DNA of 31,531 nucleotides from positions 1 through 31,531 of the forward strand of contig CAZOUM010000036.1 in NCBI GenBank assembly GCA_964582985.1, written 5' to 3'. Positions 16,590 through 24,875 of the stretch are shown here, piece by piece. The notes beneath the pieces were generated by a model that made no database searches, was not told where the DNA came from, and was given only the letters and a program-made list of their open reading frames with translations. This DNA is from CAZQYB01 sp964582985. GTDB lineage: Bacteria; Planctomycetota; Phycisphaerae; Sedimentisphaerales; Anaerobacaceae. Position numbers and translations under genes: made by a program. Numbering within the stretch: position 1 is the stretch's first letter; every line of letters starts with the position of its first letter.

Positions 16590-18761
16590 ATGTTCGATAA
16601 GCGATTAAAAATCTTTGTACTTCTAATTGCACTTGTTTTGCTTGTCTTCTTGCTGCGCCTGGGACAAATGCAGCTGCAGAAGGACTCCTACTACCAGGAC
16701 AGAATCGCAGAGCTAAAGCTCCGGAAAGGACGCCATTGGCAGTTCAAGACTGTCAGGGGCACGATACTCGACCGCAATGGAAAGGTGTTGGCCGGCGATG
16801 AGCCGGAGTTCCAGCTTTGCATAAACTATGAGCTGAGCTGTTTTTGGGACGAGCGCGTCAGGCGAGCGAAGCTGCTTCGAGTCGCTGAGAAGGCGGACGC
16901 CGGCGTTGCGTTATCCGACGTGCAAAAAGAGCTGGAAGCCGGGATTAGCGACTTGGAGGATATAATCGAAAAGTGTGCACGCTTCGGCCCCGAAAGCGCA
17001 GATATTGTGAACAGAATCAAAGAAATAAACGACCGGATATGGAATTTGCGCACCTTTTTGGCCTGGGTGCGGACCGGCGCCGACACAAAGATACTTCGAA
17101 AGTATGACAATAAAATAAATAGCGTCCCCCTGTCAGAGGCGATTGCAAGTTTTGAAAGCAAATTCCCGGGCCAAAACAAGCGTCTCCTGCTTATCAGCAA
17201 GGTCGAGGACATTGCGGATATGGGCAGGGCCTGTCCCTTGCTGGAGTTGAAAACCGATGACGATATCTTTACCGCGCAAATCGAGTTCTTACATACCGGC
17301 GGCGTAGAGATTCTGCCAAAGGGCCAGAGGACTTATCCCTACGGCTCGGCAGCCGCTCAGACAATAGGCTGGGTCGGCCCGGCACAAGAGCGCGACAAAA
17401 AGCTGTTCGCAAACGACCTATTGTCCAGCTATTTGGGCGGTGAAGTTTCCGGCCGCGACGGCGTCGAATATGTTTGTGAAACTATCCTTCGCGGCAGACG
17501 CGGCGAAGTTATTTACGACATTGACCGCCAGTTGATAAGCCGGACTGAGACCGAGTTCGGCAGAGACGTTTCGCTGACACTCGACATCGAGCTTCAAAAG
17601 AAAATTGAAAATTTGCTGGCCGATTGTGAGCTCAATACCAATTGCCAGGCGCCTATAGCCGCAGTTGTGGTCGAGGTTCAAACAGGTGACATTCTGGCGC
17701 TGGTTTCCACGCCGGTTTTTGATTTGAACCGTGCCAGATATGATTACGCCGCTCTTTCCCGCGACCCGAACGAGCCGCTGCGAAATCGTGCCCTATATCA
17801 ACACTATCCGCCCGGCTCGGTTATAAAACCGCTGATTCTTATCGCCGGACTGGAATCCGGCAAGATTACATCTGACGAGGTCATATCCTGCCCCGCCAAG
17901 AAAGCCCCAAAAGGCTGGCCGAGTTGCTGGTTGTACAACAAATACCCTTGGACAGGCCACGATGATAAGTGGGAAAATTATGCTCGCAACGCCATCAGGG
18001 GCAGTTGCAATATTTATTTTTCCCGTCTGGCCGATAGAATCGAACCTGCGGTCCTGCAGCAATGGTTTTTCAGGTTTGGCTACGGCCGGAAAATTCCTCT
18101 CCCTCCTCATTCGTACTTTGCAAGTCTCGAACCTGCTCGCCAACCACGGGTCACGACCCACACGCTGCGGAACTTAAACCAGGTGCCCGGAATAATTTCC
18201 TCCGGAAATCCCCAGGGCACAATCCTGCCGCAGGACAGAAGAATGTTCGGCATAGGACAGGGGAATTTGCGCGTGACACCGCTCCAGGTCGCAAATGCAA
18301 TGGCGGCTATCGCCCGCGGCGGATTGTACAAACATCCTCGGCTTTTTCTTGTGAATCGTGAGACGAGCATCGAGCATCGCTTGTCCGCCATAGCTTCAGC
18401 GAAGGCGGAAGCATCGAGTATCGAGGTCAACCTTGACATCTCCCCGGACACTTTGGCTGTTCTTCGGGACGGTATGAGTGCCGTCGTTAACGAACAAGGC
18501 GGAACGGCTTACAACCAATTTCAGCATAGCCGTTTTGCCCGGCAGGGCGTCAGCGTTTTCGGCAAGACCGGCTCAACGGAAAAGCCGGCCCACGCCTGGT
18601 TCGCAGGCTTTGCCGAGGACAGTTCGCGCCGTGCCATCTCCGTTGCCGTTTTGGTCGAGGGAGGCCAGCACGGCTCAAGCGACGCAGGCCCCTTGGCCCG
18701 CGACATCATCCAGTTCTGCATCGACACCCGCTATTTAGGCAATCCCCAACCACCGGAATAA
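16590..18761 (+). CDS. mrdA: Penicillin-binding protein 2, elongation transpeptidase
   Basis: PBP2 cross-links peptidoglycan in the elongasome. The 723-residue product has an N-terminal membrane anchor (about 8-25), a pedestal/dimerisation region, and a transpeptidase domain with active Ser410 and Lys413 (SVIK), SCN (472-474) and KTG (659-661). It is longer than most PBP2 proteins, with two reasons visible. Residues about 78-215 contain an added, partly helical charged segment. Residues about 590-613 are encoded by a dispersed repeat carrying a palindrome (18384-18409). No rodA follows, though mreBCD lies upstream, so the partner glycosyltransferase must be elsewhere. Confidence 0.93.
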   Translation: MFDKRLKIFVLLIALVLLVFLLRLGQMQLQKDSYYQDRIAELKLRKGRHWQFKTVRGTILDRNGKVLAGDEPEFQLCINYELSCFWDERVRRAKLLRVAEKADAGVALSDVQKELEAGISDLEDIIEKCARFGPESADIVNRIKEINDRIWNLRTFLAWVRTGADTKILRKYDNKINSVPLSEAIASFESKFPGQNKRLLLISKVEDIADMGRACPLLELKTDDDIFTAQIEFLHTGGVEILPKGQRTYPYGSAAAQTIGWVGPAQERDKKLFANDLLSSYLGGEVSGRDGVEYVCETILRGRRGEVIYDIDRQLISRTETEFGRDVSLTLDIELQKKIENLLADCELNTNCQAPIAAVVVEVQTGDILALVSTPVFDLNRARYDYAALSRDPNEPLRNRALYQHYPPGSVIKPLILIAGLESGKITSDEVISCPAKKAPKGWPSCWLYNKYPWTGHDDKWENYARNAIRGSCNIYFSRLADRIEPAVLQQWFFRFGYGRKIPLPPHSYFASLEPARQPRVTTHTLRNLNQVPGIISSGNPQGTILPQDRRMFGIGQGNLRVTPLQVANAMAAIARGGLYKHPRLFLVNRETSIEHRLSAIASAKAEASSIEVNLDISPDTLAVLRDGMSAVVNEQGGTAYNQFQHSRFARQGVSVFGKTGSTEKPAHAWFAGFAEDSSRRAISVAVLVEGGQHGSSDAGPLARDIIQFCIDTRYLGNPQPPE
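18357..18427. repeat. Dispersed repeat with palindrome inserted in frame in mrdA
   Basis: Short-period units (GAGACGAGCATCGAGCATCG and GCATCGAGTATCGAG) flank a palindrome, TCCGCC (18384-18389) with GGCGGA (18404-18409), whose interior also pairs in part. The frame stays open and encodes residues about 590-613 of PBP2, in a part of the transpeptidase domain that tolerates length changes. It looks like a small mobile repeat that landed without breaking the gene. Confidence 0.65.
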
Positions 18762-18823
18762 AACCTGTCACCAACCCCGTGGACTTATTTGCCAGCTTCC
18801 TTTCTCGCGTAACAATCTGTACT

Positions 18824-18840
18824 TGTCTGCCGGCAGGACA
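18824..18840. repeat. Small palindromic repeat TGTCTGCCGGCAGGACA
   Basis: A near-perfect palindrome centred on TGCCGGCA in the 236-base gap after mrdA. It is of the kind that recurs in intergenic regions of repeat-rich genomes. The rest of this gap (18762-18997) shows no gene. Confidence 0.5.
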
Positions 18841-19009
18841 GTCGATATACTGGATAACGGCTCTTTGAAAATACGGTACAACAGAAACCGCTATAACTCC
18901 CATGCTTCAAAGACTTTTTTCGTCAAAAGGGGCAGAGGTTTAATCCTGCGACAGGCACACTTTTGCCCCCACCGTAGAGAGCTAACAAGGCAATTATATG
19001 GAGGTTATC

Positions 19010-19486
19010 ATGTGCAGAAGAGAAATTTTATTGTTGTTATCTGCTCCGGTCTTCATATTGGCAGTGCAAATGGGGTGTAGCCGAAAGCCGGTTATTAGCG
19101 ACCCAAACATCATTCTCCCTAAATGCGCTCAGCGAATGCAAATGAAGTTTCCCCCGAGCACCCGTTTCCTTGGCTTTGCTGAAGGTACGGGTCAAGATTA
19201 TTCAGCACGCCTGAAATTTGAGATAGATATAGACGACTTGGAGTTTTTTATCCGCAACTCTCCGTTTGCAGGCAAAGAGTTACGGACCGATCGAACGTAT
19301 ATGAGCCTATCAGCCGGCAAAAAGTGGTGGACAGCCGGCAACAACTCCAAGACATACAAATCAGGCTTTACCAGGGTTCCGAGCCGTTATTCCGAACCAA
19401 TGGCTATTCTTATAGATTTGGACAAACCGGAGAAGGCCGTCATCTATTTAAAATATAGGGGGCGGCCCCTATTTCAGGATGAATAG
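19010..19486 (+). CDS. Putative lipoprotein, function unknown
   Basis: The product has 158 residues from the ATG at 19010, chosen because GGAGG at 19000-19004 is well placed for it; the in-frame ATG at 18998 overlaps that site. A hydrophobic signal (REILLLLSAPVFILAVQ) ends in MGCSRKP, an approximate lipobox. The mature part is soluble, with an aromatic-rich centre (KKWWTAGNN) and no motif I recognise. It stands alone between mrdA and the convergent ftsI cluster. Confidence 0.65.
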   Translation: MCRREILLLLSAPVFILAVQMGCSRKPVISDPNIILPKCAQRMQMKFPPSTRFLGFAEGTGQDYSARLKFEIDIDDLEFFIRNSPFAGKELRTDRTYMSLSAGKKWWTAGNNSKTYKSGFTRVPSRYSEPMAILIDLDKPEKAVIYLKYRGRPLFQDE

Positions 19487-19560
19487 GTTTTTCTACCGTT
19501 TTTGAAAGCCCTTAAAACCAACGAGACCGTCAGTATTACTCCAACCATGGGCAGCCACCA

Positions 19561-19653
19561 ATGAAAACGAACCGGTTATTTCTCACACTTGCCTTAGTCA
19601 GCTTCACTCTTTCGCTGCCCATCGCCTGCTGTAGCCGACCGGCCTCAGGATAA
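19561..19653 (+). CDS. Possible 30-residue lipoprotein-like peptide or gene remnant
   Basis: ATG at 19561 opens a 30-codon frame that reads as a signal peptide: MKTNR, a hydrophobic run LFLTLALVSFTLSLPIA, then CCSRPASG and stop. It looks like a lipoprotein leader with almost no mature part. It could be a tiny lipopeptide, like an entericidin, or the stump of a lost lipoprotein gene. There is no good ribosome site, so confidence is low. Confidence 0.25.
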   Translation: MKTNRLFLTLALVSFTLSLPIACCSRPASG

Positions 19654-19745
19654 GTTTTAGTGGTCTTCTCTCGTCCCTCCTCTGTATTCTGCCTCCCGAG
19701 CCTTGACTCCTGCTTTCATCCCTGCTTTTTCAGTTGTCTTTGCGC

Positions 19746-19764
19746 TAGGTGGCAATGCCACCTA
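19746..19764. repeat. Palindrome TAGGTGGCA-A-TGCCACCTA
   Basis: A perfect 9-bp inverted repeat with a single central base in the repeat-rich gap between convergent genes. It is possibly a dispersed palindromic repeat or a bidirectional terminator stem; no T run flanks it. Confidence 0.55.
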
Positions 19765-19871
19765 CTGAACTCCACCCTCCCCCCTTGTGCCCTCTATTTT
19801 TCCCTCTGTCTGACATCCAGATATCCAGATATCCTGCAACCTGATTTTCTGATATCCCGATACTCTAATAA

Positions 19872-21641
19872 TCATCCGCTTCCCGGCACGCCCAAATATC
19901 CCAGCGTTTTCTCAAGGATTCTCGCAGCAACCGGTGCAGCGACGGTCCCTCCCGTATAGCCTTTCCCAAGTTCTACATTCGGCTTGCGGATTGAAACCAA
20001 AACCACTACCGCTGGGTCCTCCGCCGGTGCGCCAGCTACAAAAGAAGCGATATATTCACTTTCAGAATATCCTCTCTCATTGCTCTTGGCCATATTTGCA
20101 GTTCCCGTCTTGCCGAATACCTGCCATTTTTGCAGTTTTGCTTTCTTTCCCGTCCCTTCATTGACTACGCCAGCCATAGCGTCCCTGACAATCCATTCGG
20201 CCACTTCCGGCTCTACCACGAAACCAACACGCGGCGGCGGCCGTTTTAGCTTAACGATTTCGCCGTCATTATCGACGATTGCGCTGACCACGTACGGCCG
20301 CACCAGGTGACCTCCGTTTGCAAGCGTACAAAACCCGCGAACTAATTGAATCGCAGTCACGGAAATCTCCTGACCGAAAGGTATTCGCGTCACACTGTAT
20401 CCTGTCCACTTCTGCGCCGGCCGCAGCAGCCCTTCAACCTCACCCGGCAAATCGACTCCGCTCTTTTCGCCGAAGCCGAAAAGCTTCAAACCTTCATACA
20501 GCTTCTTCTTGCCGAGCTTCTGTCCGATTTTGGCCATCCCTATATTGCTCGACTTGACTAAAATTTCGCGCACCGACAAATCACCGAACCTGTGGTTGCC
20601 GTACTCTCCGATTCGCCCATACCCCTTGCCGTGATAGTTCCCGTTCTCGCAGAATATCTTTTCGCTCTTGTTCACGATGCCGCCGTCCAGCGCAATTGCA
20701 GCAACAATCGGCTTCAGGATACTGCCCGGCTCGAATTGGTCCGTGGTCGCCCGATTGCGAAAACTGTTTGGGTCCGCTGACCTGATATTGTTCGGATTAA
20801 AATCAGGCAGCGAAACCATAGCTAAGAGAGCGCCGGTTTTTGGCTCCGCCACTATCGCCACAGCCGACTCGGCCTCGTAGCCTTCATATTGTTTCAAAAG
20901 TTCCGCTCGCGCAAACTGTTGAATCGTCGCGTCAAGTGTCAAAATGATTCCAACACCGTCGCGCAAACGCCCGCTTTGCTCTTTCAGAGAAATTGACCGC
21001 CGACGCGCATCGGCCAACAGTATATTCTGCCCCGGCAGACCGCCGAGTTCTTTATCGTACTTCAATTCGACCCCGGCCAAGCCTCGGTTGTCGAGGCTTG
21101 TAAAACCGACAATATGTGCAGCTAACGGCCCTGCGGGGTAATGTCTTTGCCAGTCAGATTGTACGCCGATACCGTAGATTTTGCGCGCCCTGCTGCATTC
21201 ATTTGCTGTCGCGCCAACTTTAATTCTTACGAATCCCGGGTTTTTGCTCTCGTATATGAGTTTGCATATTTCGTGAGCGCCCATATTCACCATCGGGGCG
21301 AGCTTGGTGGACGTGTTCTTGGTGTCCTTTATAATTCGCGGCTCGGCAAAAATTGCCTGTATCTTATTGCTTGCCGCGAGTTTCCTGCCGTGGCAGTCAA
21401 CAATCACGCCGCGCTGAGGCTTCAAAGTAACCAATTTCTGCTGCTGCTTGATGGAAATAGAGCGATAATGCTCATTCTTGAAATGCTGCAGATAAAAGCA
21501 CCGTGCCAGCAGTAACAAAAATGCTGCAAGCACCAGCAGCAGAAGGACAATCGTGTTGCGAACGTTTTTTAATTTTGTAGTCGATAATGACTCGTTAGTA
21601 TTGAACCGTAAGTTTCTCTCACTCTTTGTCATTATCATCAC
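19872..21641 (-). CDS. ftsI: Division-specific penicillin-binding transpeptidase (FtsI/PBP3)
   Basis: FtsI cross-links septal peptidoglycan. The 589-residue product has an N-terminal membrane anchor (about 30-50), the dimerisation region with RGVIVDCHGRKLA (77-89), and a transpeptidase domain with Ser307/Lys310 (SILK), SSN (364-366) and KTGT (511-514). The ATG overlaps the stop of the ftsL-like gene, as expected for coupled ftsL-ftsI. No murE or later dcw genes follow; the cluster stops here. Confidence 0.95.
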   Translation of the reverse strand: MMIMTKSERNLRFNTNESLSTTKLKNVRNTIVLLLLVLAAFLLLLARCFYLQHFKNEHYRSISIKQQQKLVTLKPQRGVIVDCHGRKLAASNKIQAIFAEPRIIKDTKNTSTKLAPMVNMGAHEICKLIYESKNPGFVRIKVGATANECSRARKIYGIGVQSDWQRHYPAGPLAAHIVGFTSLDNRGLAGVELKYDKELGGLPGQNILLADARRRSISLKEQSGRLRDGVGIILTLDATIQQFARAELLKQYEGYEAESAVAIVAEPKTGALLAMVSLPDFNPNNIRSADPNSFRNRATTDQFEPGSILKPIVAAIALDGGIVNKSEKIFCENGNYHGKGYGRIGEYGNHRFGDLSVREILVKSSNIGMAKIGQKLGKKKLYEGLKLFGFGEKSGVDLPGEVEGLLRPAQKWTGYSVTRIPFGQEISVTAIQLVRGFCTLANGGHLVRPYVVSAIVDNDGEIVKLKRPPPRVGFVVEPEVAEWIVRDAMAGVVNEGTGKKAKLQKWQVFGKTGTANMAKSNERGYSESEYIASFVAGAPAEDPAVVVLVSIRKPNVELGKGYTGGTVAAPVAARILEKTLGYLGVPGSG

Positions 21642-21868
21642 TCTGGCGCAGCCTCTTTGTCAAGATGCTCCGAAATGCTGGCGGGATTTATCAGGTTTTC
21701 CAACTGCAGTTGCTTCTGCCAAAGCTGTTGTTTCAGCCGGCTCTGCTCGGCCTCAAGAGTACACAGCTTATAGAAAGTGCGGTTGTTGGCGCTCCGCAGA
21801 GCCACCGTGAGTATCAGGACAGCCGTAAAATAAAAGATGACAAAAACAAAACAAAATCGCGACCCCAT
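21638..21868 (-). CDS. ftsL: FtsL-like small division protein
   Basis: The product has 76 residues from the ATG at 21868: a cytoplasmic stub, one membrane helix (about 5-24) and a short coiled coil (ANNRTFYKLCTLEAEQSR onward). That is the FtsL plan, and it sits directly before ftsI with the two genes overlapping. The frame stays open back to 21967, but that longer form would begin inside the LysM gene with an odd Gly/Cys-rich N-terminus. No strong ribosome site marks either start. FtsL is too variable for certainty; position and design make the call. Confidence 0.7.
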   Translation of the reverse strand: MGSRFCFVFVIFYFTAVLILTVALRSANNRTFYKLCTLEAEQSRLKQQLWQKQLQLENLINPASISEHLDKEAAPE

Positions 21869-21935
21869 AATTCGTACATCGCTCGCATAAATCGTAGCGG
21901 TGTTTAAGTACGCGACTTGTGATATGCCTTCAGCT

Positions 21936-22760
21936 TCACCGAGTCGGCAACCGCAGCCGCATCCCAATAGAAAGAGAATCCTCGTCGTCCAGAGTACCAG
22001 CGTTTAGTCTGGCTATTTCCGTCCACTTAGTGGCGTCGCCAAGCTGCGCAGCGGCAATGCGCCACAGGCTGTCACCGTCCCTGACAACGTATTGTCCAGC
22101 GCCGTCCTTCGAACGACGTATTCTGCCAATGGACTTAACTTTCTCAAACATCTTTGCAGGAAAGACGCCTCCAATTCTGTTTTTATCCGCCACGGTTGCC
22201 GGTAGGGGGGGTATGACAATTTTTTGCCCTTCGTAGATTTCGTCGGCCGATTTCAGTGTCTTGCGATTAGACTGAAATATTTTGATAACATTTGCTAATC
22301 TGTTGCCCTCCTCATCGCCATAAAATATCTTCGCTATATGGCTAAGATTATCACCCGCCGCCACAACATAGACTTTCGGCAAAGTCCTTTTTCTCGTCCC
22401 GACCTTCGGCCTTTCTTTGCTTTTGGCTACAGGCTTTCTTGGACCGACTTGTTTGGCTTCGACAGTTTCCTTTTTTTCGGAAAGATTGCCTGGCAACGGC
22501 ATTTCAAACCGCGTACCCGGTTTAGGTATCGGCGTCGCCTGGGCTATCCGGGGGTATTGTATTATCGGCTCATTTTGTTCTATGACCTTTCGCTCCCTGG
22601 CTGCAAGCCCGAAACCATTGTTCTGTGAATTGAACATCGTGGTGCTCAGCTCGTTGTTGTTGCTTTCTGAGCGGAATCTTGGCAGGCCGTTGATTAAGAA
22701 TGCAATTATAAATATGAAGACCAAACCCAACAGTAAACCAACCTTGGCGTCAGAAGTCAT
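21936..22760 (-). CDS. Membrane-anchored protein with two LysM domains
   Basis: The product has 274 residues: one N-terminal membrane helix (8-25), a basic and proline-rich linker (about 55-128), and two LysM peptidoglycan-binding domains, one at about 131-183 (YVVAAGDNLSHIAKIFYGD) and one at about 224-272 (YVVRDGDSLWRIAAAQLGD). It probably spans the periplasm and holds peptidoglycan. It lies between rsmH and the ftsL-like gene, a place where most dcw clusters have nothing, so a part in division is likely from context. A GGGAG ribosome site precedes the ATG. Confidence 0.85.
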   Translation of the reverse strand: MTSDAKVGLLLGLVFIFIIAFLINGLPRFRSESNNNELSTTMFNSQNNGFGLAARERKVIEQNEPIIQYPRIAQATPIPKPGTRFEMPLPGNLSEKKETVEAKQVGPRKPVAKSKERPKVGTRKRTLPKVYVVAAGDNLSHIAKIFYGDEEGNRLANVIKIFQSNRKTLKSADEIYEGQKIVIPPLPATVADKNRIGGVFPAKMFEKVKSIGRIRRSKDGAGQYVVRDGDSLWRIAAAQLGDATKWTEIARLNAGTLDDEDSLSIGMRLRLPTR

Positions 22761-22787
22761 AACTGAAACTCCCTTTTCTTCTGTTTT

Positions 22788-23690
22788 CTATTGTCTTTCA
22801 GCGATTCTCAATTTTGCGCTTCTTGCCCGCCGATTATCGGCCGTTTCCTCTCGCGATGGCGTAATCGGCTTCTTCGTTATTACCCTGTATACGCCCTCCT
22901 TTTCATTCTCCTTAAAATCGTTCTTAACTAATCTGTCCTCTAAGCTGTGGAAGCTGATGACCGCTATTCGACCATTTTTCTTTAACAGCTTCGGCGCCGC
23001 GGCAAGCAGTTTCTCCAAATTCTCCAGCTCCTTATTGACCGCGATTCGCAGTGCCTGAAAGGTCCTGGTTGCCGGGTGTATCCTGCGTTTGTGTCTTTGC
23101 CCGGGTTTGCCCAGTGCCCTGCAGACTATCGAGGCTAACTCACCTGTTGTGGTGACCGGCCGGTGCCGCACGATAAACCGTGCAATACGCCGCGATGCCC
23201 TGTCCTCGCCCAACTTATAAATCAAATCCGCTAATGATTTCTCATCTGCTTTATTGATTATATCGGCAGCGGTCGTCTTTAATCTTTTGTCAATTCTCAT
23301 ATCGAGAGGCATATCCCGAAGAAAACTAAGGCCCCGCTCAACGTCCGCTAAATGCGCCGAGCACAGACCCAAATCTGCCAATATAAAATCGGCTTTGTCT
23401 ATACCCTGTTCGTGGAGTTCCTTGGCGATTTGCGAAAAATTCGAGTGCACCAGGATAACTTTGCAGGCGAGGTCCCTTAAAATAAATTGGGCCCTTCGGA
23501 TAGCATTCTTATCAAGATCAAAACCGACGATTACTCCCGCAGGGCCCAGGTCCTGGCCGAACAGGAAACTATGACCTCCATGTCCAATGGTCGCATCGAC
23601 CATCACCCCATCCGGGGGTAAGCTTATCTGTCCAGCCAACGTCTTCGCAAGAACCGGAATATGTTCTGCTGCCGAACCGTTCACTATCAA
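22788..23690 (-). CDS. rsmH: 16S rRNA (cytosine(1402)-N(4))-methyltransferase
   Basis: RsmH (MraW) methylates N4 of C1402 in 16S rRNA. The 300-residue product has HIPVLAKTL (11-19), the SAM loop VDATIGHGGHS (31-41), DKADFILADLGL (about 97-108), and ISFHSLEDRLVK near the C-terminus, all family hallmarks. The start is a TTG at 23690 or a GTG two codons later; neither has a strong ribosome site. It is third in the mraZ cluster. Confidence 0.95.
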   Translation of the reverse strand: MIVNGSAAEHIPVLAKTLAGQISLPPDGVMVDATIGHGGHSFLFGQDLGPAGVIVGFDLDKNAIRRAQFILRDLACKVILVHSNFSQIAKELHEQGIDKADFILADLGLCSAHLADVERGLSFLRDMPLDMRIDKRLKTTAADIINKADEKSLADLIYKLGEDRASRRIARFIVRHRPVTTTGELASIVCRALGKPGQRHKRRIHPATRTFQALRIAVNKELENLEKLLAAAPKLLKKNGRIAVISFHSLEDRLVKNDFKENEKEGVYRVITKKPITPSREETADNRRARSAKLRIAERQ

Positions 23691-23769
23691 ATCCGCCGAC
23701 GCGGTTTTCTACCCTCCAAGTGCAATACATTCTATACACTCCAGGCCGCGCAATGTAGAATGCAGGCTT

Positions 23770-23979
23770 TCAACTTATTGTTACTGGTCTTTTCTGTTTT
23801 TTGAGTCTCTTAACAGCGGGCGAAAACTCAATCCTGTCAAAAGTCTCATCCAGTTTCTTGAGCCTCTTGAGCCGTTCATCAAGAACAGCTATTGATGCGG
23901 ACGTCTGCTCGTCAACTGCTCTTTCACCACTAAGGCTTTTCTCTACAATCCGGCAATGATTCTCATCTGCTTCAATCAT
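23770..23979 (-). CDS. Small protein between mraZ and rsmH, function unknown
   Basis: The product has 69 residues, highly charged, with a heptad-like helical stretch (SASIAVLDERLKRLKKLDE) and a basic C-terminus. Its ATG overlaps the end of mraZ by eight bases, so translation is probably coupled. There is no membrane segment. I recognise no family. The overlap argues that it is real. Confidence 0.6.
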   Translation of the reverse strand: MIEADENHCRIVEKSLSGERAVDEQTSASIAVLDERLKRLKKLDETFDRIEFSPAVKRLKKQKRPVTIS

Positions 23980-24472
23980 CTTGTCTTCGCTCCAAAGTCA
24001 GACTTTCCTTGCTTTGTTTTTGCAGAATAACTTGTCTGGCCTGCGACATCTGCTGTTGATATTGGCTCATATGGTCTGCGAGATACTGTTCCCAGTCCTC
24101 GCTGTTCCATAGTTCGATATGGTCTCTGACGCCGACCAGTGTAACGCGGTCTTTCAATCCTGCCCTTTTCCGTAATTTCTCATTCAGTAGCAGTCGTCCC
24201 TGCCGGTCCAACTCCACCTTGCTGGCCAGCGCAAAGCTCATTCGCTCGAATGTCACGCTCTCGTCTGGTGCCGTTGGCCTGTCGGTAGTCGAAAGGGCGA
24301 TTTGCTCGAAGTATTTCTCCGGGTACAGGCAGAGTATGCCGTTTGCGCCGAGGACAAGATAGAAATTGCTGCCGTGTTCCTCGGCGTCGATTTGGTTCCT
24401 CAATTTGTTAGAGATGAGGACTCTGCTTTTTCCATCGACTGTGTGTTCGTATTCACCTGTTAATAACAACAT
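23972..24472 (-). CDS. mraZ: Transcriptional regulator MraZ
   Basis: MraZ is an AbrB-fold DNA-binding protein that usually heads and represses the dcw cluster. From the ATG at 24472 the product has 166 residues with two SpoVT-AbrB-like repeats, beginning MLLLTGEYEHTVDGKSRV and, in the second half, ASKVELDRQGRLLL. The frame extends upstream to an ATG at 24538, but the first 22 codons there run over MraZ-type operator boxes and a possible promoter, so I take the inner ATG. The C-terminal tail is Gln-rich. It is followed with overlap by a 69-residue gene. Confidence 0.93.
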   Translation of the reverse strand: MLLLTGEYEHTVDGKSRVLISNKLRNQIDAEEHGSNFYLVLGANGILCLYPEKYFEQIALSTTDRPTAPDESVTFERMSFALASKVELDRQGRLLLNEKLRKRAGLKDRVTLVGVRDHIELWNSEDWEQYLADHMSQYQQQMSQARQVILQKQSKESLTLERRQDD

Positions 24473-24480
24473 GGTTTTCG

Positions 24481-24535
24481 TCCCACTTAGTTTCTCTGTA
24501 TAGGGAAATTCTACCACTTTCTCCCACCAAGCAAA
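24481..24535 (-). promoter_or_regulatory. mraZ promoter with MraZ-type operator boxes
   Basis: On the minus strand GTGGGA (24527-24522) and GTGGTA (24517-24512) recur with a 10-base period, the spacing known for MraZ operators, and a third GTGGGA lies at 24486-24481, about three helical turns on. A possible promoter, TTTGCT (24535-24530), 16 bases, TAGAAT (24513-24508), is interleaved with the first two boxes. Autorepression of the cluster is the likely outcome. Confidence 0.6.
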
Positions 24536-24538
24536 CAT

Positions 24539-24827
24539 AAAAAACCGCTTTTTTTAAAATTTCTGAAAAATTTTATTATAGGACTAAATCAAAAACGACT
24601 TAATCCACGCCTGCAAAAGCGCTTAGGCAAATCTGCCCCCCTATATTCAGCCGGGAAGTTTTCGCACGGCTGTCCTGTTAGGAATTGCCAAATCCAAAAG
24701 TATTTCGCCGCGCAATTTATTGCGCGGGTTCTTGCTCGCGCCACGCACCTCAGTCTAACGACTAAAGACCCGCGACCCGTGGCCCGGTTGTTTTTGGTTT
24801 TTGCACTGTAGTTTTGGACTTTGAAGC
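24539..24827. other. Intergenic region left of the small-RNA repeat
   Basis: No convincing gene. It contains a 20-base perfect palindrome, CCGCGCAAT/ATTGCGCGG (24708-24727), and short-repeat-like text (GACCCGCGACCCGTGGCCCG near 24770). Confidence 0.55.
24708..24727. repeat. Palindrome CCGCGCAAT-TT-ATTGCGCGG
   Basis: A perfect 9-bp inverted repeat with a 2-base centre in a gene-free stretch. It is probably a dispersed palindromic repeat. Confidence 0.55.
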
Positions 24828-24875
24828 GTGAAGCGTATCTCGCTGGACAATTGTGGAAAGCGCTATTTTTTTTGA

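Larger units (their letters stand above)
19487..19871. other. Repeat-rich intergenic region between convergent genes
   Basis: About 385 bases between a plus-strand lipoprotein and minus-strand ftsI. It holds a 30-codon signal-peptide-like reading frame (19561-19653), a perfect palindrome TAGGTGGCA/TGCCACCTA (19746-19764) and a run of ATATCCAG/GATATCC units (about 19815-19862). I see no standard T-run terminator for either flanking gene; the palindrome may serve. Confidence 0.6.

Noticed and set aside
21869..21967. Longer ftsL-like protein starting at 21967
   Set aside because: Would begin inside the LysM gene with an N-terminus MGCGCGCRLG unlike FtsL; the ATG at 21868 gives the normal short stub before the membrane helix.
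22417..23058. Plus-strand frame of 213 codons opposite the LysM protein and rsmH genes
   Set aside because: Runs across two well-identified minus-strand genes and has no recognisable domain.
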